A stretch of DNA of 64,000 nucleotides from Micropterus salmoides. Lineage: Eukaryota > Chordata > Actinopteri > Centrarchiformes > Centrarchidae. The notes beneath the pieces are model-generated. The model was not told where the DNA came from. It saw only the letters and a list, made by a program, of their open reading frames with translations, and made no database searches. Position numbers and translations under genes: made by a program. The stretch spans positions 21,894,750 to 21,958,749 of the forward strand of contig NW_024041373.1 in assembly GCF_014851395.1 (NCBI RefSeq), written 5' to 3'. Within the stretch, counting starts at the first letter, position 1. Every line of letters begins with the position of its first letter. Below, one piece after another: positions 22,735 through 34,268 of this stretch.

Positions 22735-23035
22735 TGCTGATAAGGGGAACCCGGCCCTTGAGCATCCATTCTCCTCGGTGTATTAGCGCTCCCTTATCAG
22801 GGGCCCAGATAAAAACCGGCATGCCATTTGCCTTCGGTGGAATTAAGCCCTCCTCCTCCTCCTCCTCCACCTCTTCCTCTTCCATCCTCCTCCCCTCTCC
22901 TTCCCTTGTCTGCCTTGGCTAACCGGGCAGGGTGCGATTAACCTCGACACTGTCCAATATCCTCGGCAGACTCCTGCCCGCAGATTAGCCGCTATTAGTT
23001 ATGACCAACTAAATTAACCACTGCTTCCTCCCTGA
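22735..23035. promoter_or_regulatory. Candidate conserved element split by a CCT-rich tract
   Basis: Left part (22735-22850) has GATAAGGGGAACC, CGGTGTATTAGCGC and CCTTATCAGGGG. A CCTCCT tract follows (22850-22905). The right part (22920-23030) has GTGCGATTAACC, GCAGATTAGCCGC and CTATTAGTTATGACC. CpGs are retained on both sides. Inferred only. Confidence 0.33.
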
Positions 23036-23205
23036 GAAAAAGGAGGAGGGAATGAGAGATGGAGGGAAAGAGGTGGATGGAAGGAGATGGAATGAGTATG
23101 AGGAGGTTCATTTAGAAAAAGAGGGACAAGCAGGGGGAGACTTATAGAAAGAGGGTGAGAAGTGGGAGAGGGAGAAAGAGAGAGGGATAGGAAGAGAGGC
23201 CAAGT
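23036..23205. repeat. Purine-rich tract
   Basis: Almost entirely A/G on the plus strand for about 170 bp. The Ser/Pro/Leu-rich open frame on minus is a by-product. Confidence 0.8.
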
Positions 23206-24076
23206 GCTCTGAGCAGTGTGTGTGTGTGCACTCTGAAGTGGCTCATTCTTTATCACACACTCTGGGACATACATATTGCAAGCCATACACACACTGTGGT
23301 TGTGCTGATATCCTAACACTTGGATGATATATTGGCACTGCCAGAAAATATTTTGAAATCAGAAATACATCATTATTCTATCATATCTACAAAAGCAAAT
23401 GCAAATTTCTCCTAGAAATGTTCATGTAGACTCTCTCTAACACACACACACACACACACTGGCTAAAACATTTCTGATTGCCACAGTAATTTTGTGCATA
23501 TACTGTGCAATTTAATTTATTTACTTAATGTCATTTCATTTGACTCCATCTCAAATTATAGAAAATCTAACCATTGTCTCAGTGGACTGAGCCAATCATC
23601 ACAATAACTTTGCCTTTGACTAAAGCGCTTTCCTTTTCAGCAGTGTCAGTGCTGATGAGTAGACCGTCAAGTGAAAATACACACAATTTCCTAACACTGC
23701 TAACTGTCACAAACACTCTCTGGCTGACAGCATCTCTTTGGTTATGAGCCACAGAGTTTATTGCAGGAAAACATTCTCACATTAATGGCATTTCTGCGTT
23801 TGATTTTTTTAATTGCATGCAGCACCTTGTTGGAAAACATCAGGGGAATTCAAACAATAGACTCATTGAATGAAAACAACACACACACAGGAACATGGAA
23901 TGATACTGTAGTGCTAAAATACATGTAATTTAAAACACTTTATGGCAAGTATTAATTATTAAAACAACAAAAATACTCAGTGGAAAAGCAGTTTTTTTTG
24001 TAACTATTTGAAAAGCACACAACATTTATATTCAGTACTTATAAAGAATGGTGTGTGTCCAAAGTGCATTTACATT

Positions 24077-24078
<2 letters not shown>
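23206..24078. other. Non-coding AT-rich DNA
   Basis: Short CA run (23440-23459). No gene or repeat family recognised. Confidence 0.5.

Positions 24079-24149
<71 letters not shown>
24079..24149. repeat. (AT)n microsatellite, self-complementary
   Basis: About 70 bp of alternating AT with one phase slip (ATAATATA near 24112). Self-complementary, so cruciform extrusion is possible. Confidence 0.96.
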
Positions 24150-24152
<3 letters not shown>

Positions 24153-24605
24153 ATATTATTATTATATTGATTCATTGTAATTATTATCTATTTTTCATTA
24201 ATTAATGAATTTTTTAAATAAATGAAAATAACAACAATAGTTTCCATATAAATATACCAAATTCTGTGAGAAATAAAAGACAGCCTAAATTAGCTGTGGT
24301 TGTGATCCTGCCTAAAATCTTCTCATCTTCTAATATCAATTAATTTGTTAGTTTTTTGCTCTGGGTTTGTGTTGAGCCTCGAACCAGCCTGCCTGCTCTT
24401 GACAGAGGGTCACAAGAAACAATGTGACTGGCGCAATACAGAGGGCATTGGCTTGGTGTGTGTGTGTGTGTTGACTTGGGAGATAGGCAAGGCGGTTGGG
24501 GGCCATGGAGTACACACTGTCTTTCTGTTTCCATGCATTGACCCCTCACACACATACACATCCCAAAGATACACACTCACAGTGTTACACCACACCCCAC
24601 TTAGC
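24150..24605. other. Non-coding DNA
   Basis: AT-rich, then a short GT run (24457-24470) and CA-rich patches near 24550. Nothing else recognised. Confidence 0.5.
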
Positions 24606-24830
24606 CTGCACTAACAGTAGTAAGCCATGACATCTGGGCTGTATTAAAAGGAGATGCGACAGGGCAAACCACCTGCACGCGGCTGCTGCAGCCTCTGTGG
24701 CCGGGGTGATCGTCATCTCCATTCACCCCCCTCACTGCCTTTTCTCCCAGCTTACCATGTGCAGATATGATATTGATATTCATACGGCCCTGAAAAGGCA
24801 ACAGCATGCGTGCACAGACATCCTCACAGA
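24606..24830. promoter_or_regulatory. Candidate conserved non-coding element
   Basis: Balanced sequence with CACGCGGCTGCTGCAG, GGGGTGATCGTCATC, AGATATGATATTGATATTC and CAACAGCATGCG. Single-copy in appearance, no domain in either strand's open frame. Inferred only. Confidence 0.27.
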
Positions 24831-25550
24831 TCCAAAAATCAATGCTCAGCAGGTTTATTCATTCAAGGAGCTAGCTGCAGTATTATTTAGAGATCTCTTT
24901 AAAAATCAACCAACTGCTTGCTTTTCAAGTTCAACTGTGACCATTTGTTTTAAATATAAATTTTCTCAGTCATATTTCTTTTTCAGCGGTAAGATTGACC
25001 TCTGAAAAAGTAATGCTCAAGCATATGTTTTTGTATTTTAATGAGACTGATCTAAAATTGTGTTCGTACATGTGAAAAAAAGCAGATAAGTTATATTCTG
25101 AAACTATAACATAAATGATCTTGAGGCTGTCTTCATTAACTTAAATGATATATTTGATCAAATAAGCAATTATGTCTTGTTGTATTAATTGTATTAAATT
25201 ATCAGACACAGTCAAAATTTCAAAATTCAAATTTAAAATCTAAATACATTGTTGGCTGTTGTTGAATTCTACAACAATGATGTTTTCTTGTACAGAACGC
25301 TAAGGACAATTTCTCTATAACGTGCCCTAGATTGTCATTGTATAAAATACTTGTGTCACTTTGAAATACAACCTAAGCTGCAGTGTAGACCTGTTATAAA
25401 CAAACATGTCACTCTTGTATTACATGAAAACCAGGAGAACATGTGAGAGTGCTGTACACATGCTCTCCTTGTACTTGATGTTGGTGGTACAGTGGTGTGT
25501 CTGGTTCACAAGATTGCTCGGTGACAGTATGCCTTCCCAAACCAGTCTTC
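24831..25550. other. Non-coding AT-rich DNA, nothing recognised
   Basis: No coding, RNA or repeat-family signal. Confidence 0.5.
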
Positions 25551-25850
25551 TCTTTTCCTTTTGTACTTGGCTGTCACTCAGAAGCCTCGAGTATTGGATA
25601 ACGCCATTGAAAACGGTCGCTGTAATTTTAATGGGGAACCAGTGGGCTTCAAAGGACAAGAGAACATGGCACGGTTGTTGCCCTCCACCGTGTAAAACGA
25701 CAACAGGAGAGTAAAGCCAGTAGCCCCCCGCTCCCTCTTCCACTGCCACCCTTGTCCACAATGGAAAAACCTGTTTATCTCTGCGTACAATTAAGAGTGT
25801 GAAATTCGAACATGCCGAATTAACTAAGAAACCCTGCTTTTGTTACAAAG
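25551..25850. promoter_or_regulatory. Candidate conserved non-coding element
   Basis: CpG-retaining single-copy block with CGAGTATTGGATAACG, GTCGCTGTAATTTTAATGG, CGTACAATTAAGAG and GCCGAATTAACTAAG. Open frames exist on both strands (102 and 113 residues) but show no recognisable protein. Inferred only. Confidence 0.3.
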
Positions 25851-26395
25851 GAAACAAAGCCTCAGGAGAGAAGAGAGAGAGAGAGCAGGGACAGAAGAAA
25901 AAAGGATTTCTCAGCCATGAGAGAGAAAGACAGCATGGCTCACTGATATCCAGAATAATCACATTTCCCTCAAATAAATCAGACTGGTTGGCATGTGGTG
26001 CAAACAGACACACACATACTGTAATGCATCTACAGAGACAAACACATGCACAGGTTTAAAAACATCCACCAGACAGTGTTACAATTTCTATGACTTTGCA
26101 CACTGACTTTTTATTTTAACCGTCCTGTTCAAAAATACACACCCACACACACAGCACCCTGAAGCTATATGACAACGTGCCAACCCCACCCTGTGTGCTT
26201 GTCAATTCACCCACTGTTTTGGCCCGCAAATAGGCCCCTGGCATCGCAAGCTGGCCAGACCACCCTGACCGCCCTCCTCTCACCATCCCTACGTCTTTCT
26301 CCTTTCCTCAAGCCAGCGATCCAGCCAGTCAGGCTCAATGTGGCTTTACTTACTGCCATAACGACACCTCACATTGCCCCACTTCCACCTTAAGA
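25851..26395. other. Non-coding DNA with GA and CA patches
   Basis: Short GA run (25868-25885), CA-rich patches at 26010-26030 and 26135-26155. Nothing recognised beyond that. Confidence 0.5.
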
Positions 26396-26960
26396 GAATG
26401 AGTAATCAACAAAGCTAGAGCCATTTGCCGACTGTCAGTCAAATCCAGGACTCCGCTACGCTATCAGTCCTCCGCCCGTCACCAAGCCCTCCTTTCCTTC
26501 CTTCCTCTCCTCTAATACCAATTTAAATCGTTCAACGTGCCTTTCCTCCCGCTGCCATTATTCAAAAAGATCATAATAGTTTTCCCTGTGCCCAAAGCAC
26601 AAAAATCAATTATTTCCCCACAAAGACTTGAAAGTACTTAGCGCGGGCCTGCGAGGGGAAAAGCTGTGGGTTATATCAAATTGAAACTGCACTCATTACA
26701 CAGGCACACAATTAGTTACCTCTGGTCTGCCTGCCGCTCTTTAATTTCCGAAACGGCATATCTGTATTATAACAGAAACAAGCATGCAAATGCTATTGTT
26801 GGGGATTTAGAGAAATCAATAGGACGGCTGGCGAGAGGCGTTTGGTGGCGCTGTCACTCAAAATCTGCTGCCGGCGACTGATAAAGGTCTGAATTCAAAT
26901 TAGCGCCAAAGCCGGCCAGTGACATCAGAAGTGACATCCGAAATAAAAGGGAAGGCTTCA
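26396..26960. promoter_or_regulatory. Strong candidate conserved enhancer block with POU and SOX-type motifs
   Basis: A 565-bp single-copy stretch, interrupted only by a short CCTTCC tract. It has a perfect POU octamer ATGCAAAT (26784-26791), followed four bases later by a SOX-type ATTGTT (26795-26800). It also contains several TAAT-type cores: CAATTTAAATCG, AATCAATTATTTCC, ACACAATTAGTTACC, CTTTAATTTCCG and CAAATTAGCGCC. CpGs are well retained. No coding frame is credible. This is the block I would test first for vertebrate conservation. Confidence 0.42.
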
Positions 26961-27879
26961 TGATATATGTAATTATTCTTCTTGCATTTGCGCTACATTT
27001 TTTTCTTCACTCTCCTTCCTCTTTCCTCCCCTCCCTCATTCTCTCTTTTTCCTCATTGTGTGTACTTGTGTAACTGTGTTTTGCATAAAGGGATTAGGAG
27101 TCCCTTAATGAGAAACTGTAATTGTTTTTTCAGCCTCGCTCTATGGATATGTTCACATGTGTGTGTGTCTGTGGATATTTGTGCGAGAAAGACAGACTGA
27201 AAATATGTCTTGAATGAATGTGCCTTGTTTAATGCAAAATGAATACAGTATTGAAATAATATGTTTTTTTTCCCTCTTCCATATCAGAGCACTATTGGTG
27301 TGAAAGCTAGGAAGGTCTGGGAGAAAACTATGTTATGAAATACATTTCCCCACAATAATGAGCCAAGAGCTGATACTGAACAATGGAAACATAACCAGCC
27401 TCAGCTTCATTTTTTCTCAGATACCAAATTATTGACATCTTTTCATTTTCAGTGTTACCAAACTTTTCTGTTTTGCAGAAATCCTGATAAGGTATAATAG
27501 CTACCAACACAACTTGAAAAACTACATGAGTGTACTGTAGCAACATGTTTAACACTGGATATTACACAGTGGGAGCCATTTATCAGTGTTTTTTCCATTA
27601 GCCAATATTGATAAGCTGAAATACTGAACTGAAGTCTCTTTAAAGTGCAAACTGTATTTCAAATGTTGTAAAAACTGTAAGTGGTGGCTGGAAAGTTTTT
27701 CATAAATTCCATTGAAAGTATTCATCTGTTAAACATCATAGTATACTAAATACAGGATATAACTAAGCCTAAATATATATTTAAGTATATATTTAGTAAA
27801 TATGCCTTTATGTGGCCCAGGTTACACTGAGAACAAATCCACCTTCAGATAGATGTTGGCACTGTTTGTGTCCCAGGAG
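26961..27879. other. Non-coding DNA with an AT hairpin at 27769-27796
   Basis: Pyrimidine-rich at 27003-27050. CTAAATATATA (27769-27779) pairs perfectly with TATATATTTAG (27786-27796). No gene supported. Confidence 0.5.
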
Positions 27880-28830
27880 TATTATGCAAGTATTGCAATA
27901 TACTTTTTAGTAATCAAACTTTTCAACATCTTGCCTCATTTATTCCTAGTGCTGCCAGCAACTTCCTACATCTCCCAGAATGCCTTTTAAAACCACTCAG
28001 TGAACAACAGTGTTGCAAGTTTTCACACTCCAGGGAAGTTGAGAGTGGAGAGACAATAATGCTTTAATGTGATGTTTGTTCAACAAGGACATAATTTTCA
28101 TTTCAACTTTGGAACAGAAATCCACCGGGAACTCTTCAGCAACTACAATTATATTCTTTAACAGCAGGGGGCGAGGATCTTAATTGGACACTATTCACGT
28201 GAACAATATACTGCGTACTATATGTAACCCTTTGGGACTTAACATGACATCGTGACCAGAACAGTGTATTGAGAAAACGTCATATTAACTGTATTTCTAA
28301 TTTAGCATTTGTCATCTGTAAAATACTTATTTTGTTACTGATGTTTGATGTAAGTGGTGGGCAGACTATATTTTCTCTATTCGAAGAAAATATTAAGTAA
28401 ATTAAAATAAACATTAAATTAAATTAAATTTGAGACATATTAATATATAATTTTTTTTTATCTGTATTTTATGACTTTTAAAGACCCACAGAAATCCTGC
28501 CAAGAAATAACTCCTTGAAGATAGAGGGGCTGCTTCCAAAATACCTCCCTATTTACTATGTATTGAACTATATCTACCCTCTGCCTTTTTATTTCAGTAT
28601 CTGAATTCTTATTCTGTGAAATATATGCACTATAATAATGATCAATTTACTGCTCACTATAAACTATTAAGTGTTTATTATTTAGGGGGTAGTGAATGAG
28701 TGAACGAGGGAGTGATTTCACTCATGTGATTCCTTATAATTGACAGCTCTTGGTTGGCCTGTCACAACAAACACTTCCAAATTAATGCACTGTAGCTACA
28801 GGTACCTGTGTATACTGCGGACTTAGGTTA
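27880..28830. repeat. Probable dispersed repeat debris
   Basis: Segments resemble teleost repeats I remember: 'CATCTCCCAGAATGCC', 'AACAAGGACATAATTTTCAT', 'AACAGCAGGGGGCG' and, near 28630-28700, 'GCACTATAATAATGATC' with 'AGGGGGTAGTGAATGAG'. A (TAAAT)n-like patch lies at 28410-28430. Boundaries and class cannot be set. Confidence 0.35.
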
Positions 28831-29630
28831 TCCAGCTACCAACCTGAAAGTGATATTTGCACAATGACTGGCGAAGAAATGTTAATTACGCTCAGCCATC
28901 TAAGTTATAAAGCTGACAAAAGTAGATGTAGTTATTTAGTAGCTATCACCTGTGAAATTTTCTCCCTGATTAACTTCCACTTATATTACACATCAGGGCT
29001 GCACAGTTAGTGCAGTTCTTGCCCTTCACTGCAAAGATTTGGGGCTTGGTACCTTTGTCTTTGATGTGCATACCAAATCTTACCAGATAGGTGACTCCAA
29101 CTGGTTGGACCACCTGCAAAGAGGGGATAACAAGCTCATCACTGGCAGGTGAAAACAAGCGACTGTTTGTGGCAGAGGTATTAAATATATTTCTACATCT
29201 TTCCCATGCCAACAGTGGAGTTAGAGGGGAACAGGGTCACAGTGCAGACTAATAGGTAACAAACTGGGGAGTAATGGGAAAAACACAAAAATTGAGTAGA
29301 TTACTTTGCTGTTTTCACTCTTCACTTTTAAGGGTGACATTGTCATGGGCACTTGATAAAGTTAATTGAGGGGGACAAATCATTTCAGTTAAATTACTAG
29401 GGATGATATGTTTCCCTGCCTTTCCATAAAACTACACCTATGTTACTCAGTACTAAGTGGAAGGCTGGATTATACCTTTAATCAGGTTATCACAAAGTCA
29501 ACGAGATTTAGAGTAACATGGGGCAACATAGCAGATATTTTAGGTTATGAGGGTTTTTTTGTGACCTGTCAAGCAGTTTACATCTTGCCCATACCTTTTA
29601 ACCTTTCGCTACAGTATTTCTGCATTGCAG
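28831..29630. other. Non-coding DNA, nothing recognised
   Basis: No coding, RNA or clear repeat-family signal. Confidence 0.5.
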
Positions 29631-29740
29631 CTCCTCTCCTCTCCTCTCCTCTCCTCTCCTCTCCTCTCCTCTCCTCTCCTCTCCTCTCCTCTCCTCTCCT
29701 CTCCTCTCCTCTCCTCTCCTCTCCTCTCCTCTCCTCTCCC
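29631..29740. repeat. (CTCCT)22 pentanucleotide array
   Basis: Twenty-two essentially perfect CTCCT units, all-pyrimidine on plus and all-purine on minus. The repeat length of five gives Ser-Pro-Leu-Leu or Arg-Arg-Gly-Glu-Glu open frames in several frames, none of which is a gene. Confidence 0.98.
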
Positions 29741-30000
29741 CTCTGCCCTTCCACCCCTCTTTCCATACCTTGATGCTCACTTTGGAAGAGCTGAGCGATC
29801 AGCCATATTTCTGCCTTATCCCGGAAACAAAGCCCTCTGCTCTGGGCTGGGCCAGAATGAAGTGGGGCAAAGTATGTAGGGGAGGGGAGAATGTGCCCTT
29901 TGTTGCCCCCCTGCCCCATTCTCTCTATCTCTCCATATCCTGCCTCCCCCCCTACTCCCACCCCTGCTAGTCCTCCAACACTGAAGGGAATGGCAAGGGA
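29741..30000. other. Non-coding spacer
   Basis: C-rich patch (29905-29970), nothing else recognised. Confidence 0.5.
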
Positions 30001-30215
30001 GGGAGGGAGGGGGGGTGATGGGTTCATTCAGCATCGGTTAAACGTTTTCACAGCGGCACAATGCCGGGGCGGAGTAGGCAGGTGCAAGCCAGGGAGAGGG
30101 AGGAATGGAGGGAAAGGCAGAGGGAGAGGGAGCGATAGAGAGAGAGAGGAAGAGAACAACAGGTTGACCTACAACAGGCCGTAATCATGTAGCACCATTA
30201 ACCCCCAGAGACCCC
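30001..30215. promoter_or_regulatory. Weak candidate regulatory block with purine tract
   Basis: GCATCGGTTAAACG, CACAGCGGCAC and GGCCGTAATCATG flank a GGAGAGGGA-rich tract. Weak inference. Confidence 0.2.
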
Positions 30216-30754
30216 CCACTCTCTGTCTTTCTTGCTTTCTCACTCTTTCTTTCTCTTTCTCTCGCTCCCTCACCAGTGTACACAAGCTTACTGCCCCGGC
30301 ACTTGTAAGACCAACCAAAAATACACACACACACACACACACACGCACACGAGCACAGAGACTGGCAGAGCATACAGGCAGAGTGCATACAGACACACTC
30401 ACACCTCAGTGGCACATTTGCACTCATTTCACATAGATGGCTAGTCAAGTGCGAGTAAAACACACATTCACGCGCGCACACATGACAACAACAGGGCGGT
30501 CATATAATACGTCAAATCACACATGCTAAGATAAGCACTCATGTCATAATATAGACACACTCAGGCAAGCACACACACCGGCTTTCTCCTGACCCAACCA
30601 AGTGTGTGATGATCAGTAGGAAGGCTGCAAGAGAGGAGGGAGTGTCTGTCAGTGTGTATGTGTGTGTGTGTGTGTGTGTATGTGTGTGTGTGTGTCAGCT
30701 GCCAAGGAGCAAATCTTACTCACTAAAGGCCTGTTATAGTTTATTTGTGTGTGT
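30216..30754. repeat. Microsatellite-rich stretch: (CA)n 30322-30350, (GT)n 30652-30695
   Basis: A C/T-rich patch (30218-30268) precedes a CA array near 30322-30350. CA-rich irregular sequence follows to 30580. An interrupted GT array sits at 30652-30695. Open frames are low-complexity. Confidence 0.85.
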
Positions 30755-31055
30755 GTTTCATGTTCTTAAATCTCAGTAGGGACTTTAAAATGACTGCACA
30801 CAAACCCATGGGGACTTGTGTCACTGTGGGTGACAAAAATTGAGAACCCCACGGGTATAGAATGCTTTTTGAGGGTTAAGGTTAGGGTAAGGTTAAAGGT
30901 TAAGGTTAGGCATGTAGTTGTGATGGTTAAGGTTAGGGCAAGGGGATAGAAAATGCATTATGTCAATGAGATGTCCCCACAGGGATAGTGTGTGTGTGTG
31001 TCTGTGTGTGTGTGCATGTGTGTGTGTGCGTGCGTGTGAGTGTGTGTGTAGGTGG
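30755..31055. repeat. Widespread teleost repeat with GGTTAAGGTTAGG core, ending in (GT)n
   Basis: Contains 'GAGGGTTAAGGTTAGGG', 'GTTAAGGTTAGGCATGTAG', 'GATGGTTAAGGTTAGGG' and 'TGCATTATGTCAATGAGATG' followed by 'TCCCCACAGGGATAG' and a GT array (30989-31050). I recall this order from a repeat found across teleost genomes, in which the GT array is a regular part of one end. The TTAAGG/TTAGGG units resemble telomere repeats but belong to this element. Confidence 0.82.
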
Positions 31056-32297
31056 ATGTTTGCAAGGCTACAAGATTGTGTTCAATGTGTCCAGTCTTAA
31101 CTTTTTTTTAAACCCTAAACAAATCTCACTCTCAGACCTTGCCACAAGAAAAATGCACTTTTTCTTTGTGTCCACAGTGTCATAATTGATTTTTTTGTAA
31201 ACAGACAATAGGTGGAAATAGTTTCCAGCAGGAAGAAAAATGTTATGTTACAATTCTTGCAGAAAGTTTTGTACAGAAACATCCCGAAACATCCATTTTT
31301 CTTGTTAAATATTTTACCAGTGTTTTTTGGCATGATCCTTGACAGCCGTGACAATGGGAATGTGTCTTGGGTGAGATAAAAAATAAATAAATCTAAGACG
31401 TTAGTTACAAGTTATGTGTTATATATCAAGTAATTTCTGATGTGAAAACTATGCCTGAAACAGCATATGGTTTACTATGAGTATGAGTTTCACTATTGAG
31501 CATTCAATACCATATGCCAGCAAGTCTTGACCCAAAAGAGAGGGATGGTACATAAAGGGAGTAATGAAGGCTCATGCATGGGCGAAATACTGATGTAAAA
31601 ATGTTATCTTGAAAAACACTTTCTAGGACACTTTAATATCACATGATGTGCAAATTCCTCTTAAAAAATAAACAAGTTGAAAATGTCTGGCCCTTGGCAG
31701 TTATCTCTATTTAGTTGCTAGAGAGAACAGAGCCTCTTGCTGTAGGTGGTATACGAAGTTCACGGTGAATTCTGTAAGAAGTTACATAAACACAAGCAGA
31801 AATGTGGGCTTTTCTGCAAAAAGCAAACAATAACTTGATAACTTAAACGCTCTTGATGTCTTTTGCTCTCATAAAGCCCTTGAACATCAGACTGAATCTC
31901 CAAGGCCTCTCTGTGAAAGCTGATTCTGTGTTTGAGCTTCTTTTACAAAAGATACACCTTGAGTATGTTTAGGTTGAGTTGAGGGCAGTTCAGTGTGCTG
32001 TCATTATGAAGCGCATGTCAATATAGAATTTGAATACATTTTTTCTCTAAAGGTCTGTCAAGCTTTTGTGGATTCAGACAACCTGATTGACAGGCAGTCT
32101 GAAGGATTGTGAGTTCATTCACTTCATTGCATCAAAGATACACCTGAATAATTCCCATATTTCCTTTTCTCTTGCAATATTTGAAAATTCCTTCTCTCTC
32201 TTCCACCCTACACAATCCCTCTTCCTCTTTCCTACCCTCTTTGCTCCCCAAACACACCTAATGCTCTGGATCCTTCCCTCCTATCTGTCTCCCATAG
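31056..32297. other. Non-coding DNA, nothing recognised
   Basis: AT-rich. From 32160 to 32297 the plus strand is C/T-rich and leads up to the exon-like segment that follows. Confidence 0.5.
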
Positions 32298-32349
32298 GTA
32301 ATCGATGACCCTGTGAACATGAATCTTCCATTAAAACTGGAGCAACAAG
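32298..32349 (+). CDS. Very tentative short exon-like segment
   Basis: A pyrimidine-rich stretch ending CTGTCTCCCATAG (to 32297) is followed by 52 bases open in only one frame, reading VIDDPVNMNLPLKLEQQ, then a possible donor CAAG|GTCAGG (32350). The other two frames have stops. I do not recognise the peptide, no partner exon is visible, and the donor is only fair. It could be an internal exon of a gene whose other exons lie outside the window, or chance. Confidence 0.15.
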
Positions 32350-33945
32350 GTCAGGATACACACAGTTTGCTGTCAATCACCTCCTCTTATTTTATCTTTA
32401 CGTCCACCCTTTCTCTTTGCATATTTCGTCTTTACCTTACCTCTTTCTCTGTCCCCTCTTCCTCTCTCTACTTTCAGCTTCTCAAATCTCTCCTTCCTTT
32501 CTTTCATCTCTTCTACTCTTCCTCCCATCTATCCTCATTGTCATTCAGATACAGTTACAAAAACTGTCAGTTGCCTCCTACTATATTCTAGCTTTCTTTG
32601 ATGGAGGGTTTGCACTGCATGTGTAATATAATATGATAAACTGCGATGTATAGAGATTCGTGGAGTATGGATAGACATTGTACTCTAGCACACATTTAGC
32701 CAAGCCCAGATACACATACAAGGATCCAGACAAAAGTAGGCCTACTAGTGCAGTACCATTAAGGAAAGCAAACAGTGGCTGGAGTCCCATGTGTCTGCAT
32801 TGCTAATTTTGAAATGCCATGCGATATTAACGTAGGCAAATCAGGTCACATCTAGCTCAACTCTGGTTTGACAACTGCACAATACACTTGGGCTTCTTTG
32901 TCTCTAAAACCTAACTACCTAGCTCATTGTCTTCATTGCTGGCCTCACTATTCCCAAGACAACATAAAGTGACAACAGAGCATTCACTCTGGGGACTGTT
33001 TATTTAATGTAAGATCCATTAATACATGGTTGAACCACGAACAGTGGATGTAAGCAAGCCATTAGCTGGCATGTAAAACCAGCTACCAGCAAGAAACCAC
33101 TATAGCTTAAAATAATTCACTGGTTCCAGTTACTGCACTTCTGCACTATTGTCAAGAAGGCTGACCACTGTGATGCTGAATGGAAAAATGATTGTGCTTG
33201 CAGTTTTAACCCGACATTTGCCACGTTGTAAATGGCTGCATTTGGATTTTGATTGTTTTGTTGTTGATATTTTTATGTGAAACTGTCCTTAAAATCGTAC
33301 CCCCTCAGAACCAACTCTCTTTTCCATGATGACTAATATCAGATATTCAGTGGATACTGTTCAGAGAAAGCTACATAATGAGTAAACAAGAAGAAAAAAC
33401 CCACCGTAGCTCTAAATGGTCATAGTGAAACTGGAAAGCTAATATTAATCAATCATTACAGATTGTTAGAAAATGTATTACATTTATTAAAATACTTTTA
33501 TTTCAAAATTTAAGTGAAACCCCCTTGAGATGAGCCATATTGTAGGGTCCTTAAACACTAAAATAGACATCAGCAGGAATGGGCCCAAGAGAAAAAAAAG
33601 AGTATTGTACCATTAAAAAAAACAGGTATGAGGTATATTTGTGGCATGTCACACAAGTGTCTCTCTGAGGTGCTGTGGATTAATACACTGTATCCGTTCA
33701 GTGATACGGACAAGTGACAGACATCTTAAATGCTCCAAAATATGCTTATGCTGAATGTCACACCTCTGATTTTGCTCAGAACATGTCTGGACAGCCACAA
33801 CACACTCTGATTGACTGATACGTCTCCATATCAGAAAATATACTTTAATTGGCCCAGTTGAGGGGGGATTCCCCTACTCCTCAACCCCATGCTGCAAGAC
33901 TACAATGACCTGTTCTTTTTGTTTGTCCAAAGTGAGGAGTTTTAG
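32350..33945. other. Non-coding DNA, nothing recognised
   Basis: C/T-rich to about 32545, then AT-rich single-copy-looking sequence. No gene supported. Confidence 0.5.
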
Positions 33946-34165
33946 TTTTGGATAGGCATTTAGAGGATTAGCCGGGTGCCTCGAAACATTCCTGTGTAAT
34001 TAGACACCGCCGCTGTCAGTCATGCAGAAGCAAAAAGCTGATTGGCTGAGTGTCAAATAAACCGCTGCCTTTGGGAATGTCCCTGGTGGAGTGTCAGTAG
34101 TTAGTCTTTGAGCCCTTGAGTTCACTCACCTCGTCTGCTTTATTCAAAGTCACTAAAAGAAAAAG
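33946..34165. promoter_or_regulatory. Candidate conserved non-coding element
   Basis: GAGGATTAGCCGG, GTGTAATTAGACACCGCCGC, CTGATTGGCTGAG and CAAATAAACCGC in a CpG-retaining, non-repetitive block. Contains a CCAAT-box-like ATTGGC. No coding frame. Inferred only. Confidence 0.3.
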
Positions 34166-34204
34166 ACCTGGGGGTGAATGAGTGTTTGAGTGTGTTTGAA
34201 TGTA

Positions 34205-34265
<61 letters not shown>
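34205..34265. repeat. (GA)n microsatellite, interrupted once
   Basis: GA array of about 60 bp with an AAAGACAG break near 34217, the longest GA array in the window. Confidence 0.96.

Positions 34266-34268
<3 letters not shown>

Noticed and set aside
22353..22769. 138-residue Pro/Thr-rich minus-strand frame
   Set aside because: Opposite strand of a GT/GGA-rich low-complexity stretch.
29578..30027. 149-residue minus-strand frame with GEERR repeats
   Set aside because: Translation of the (CTCCT)22 array.
30840..30945. TTAAGG/TTAGGG units as interstitial telomere
   Set aside because: Units are irregular and embedded in a known fish dispersed repeat.
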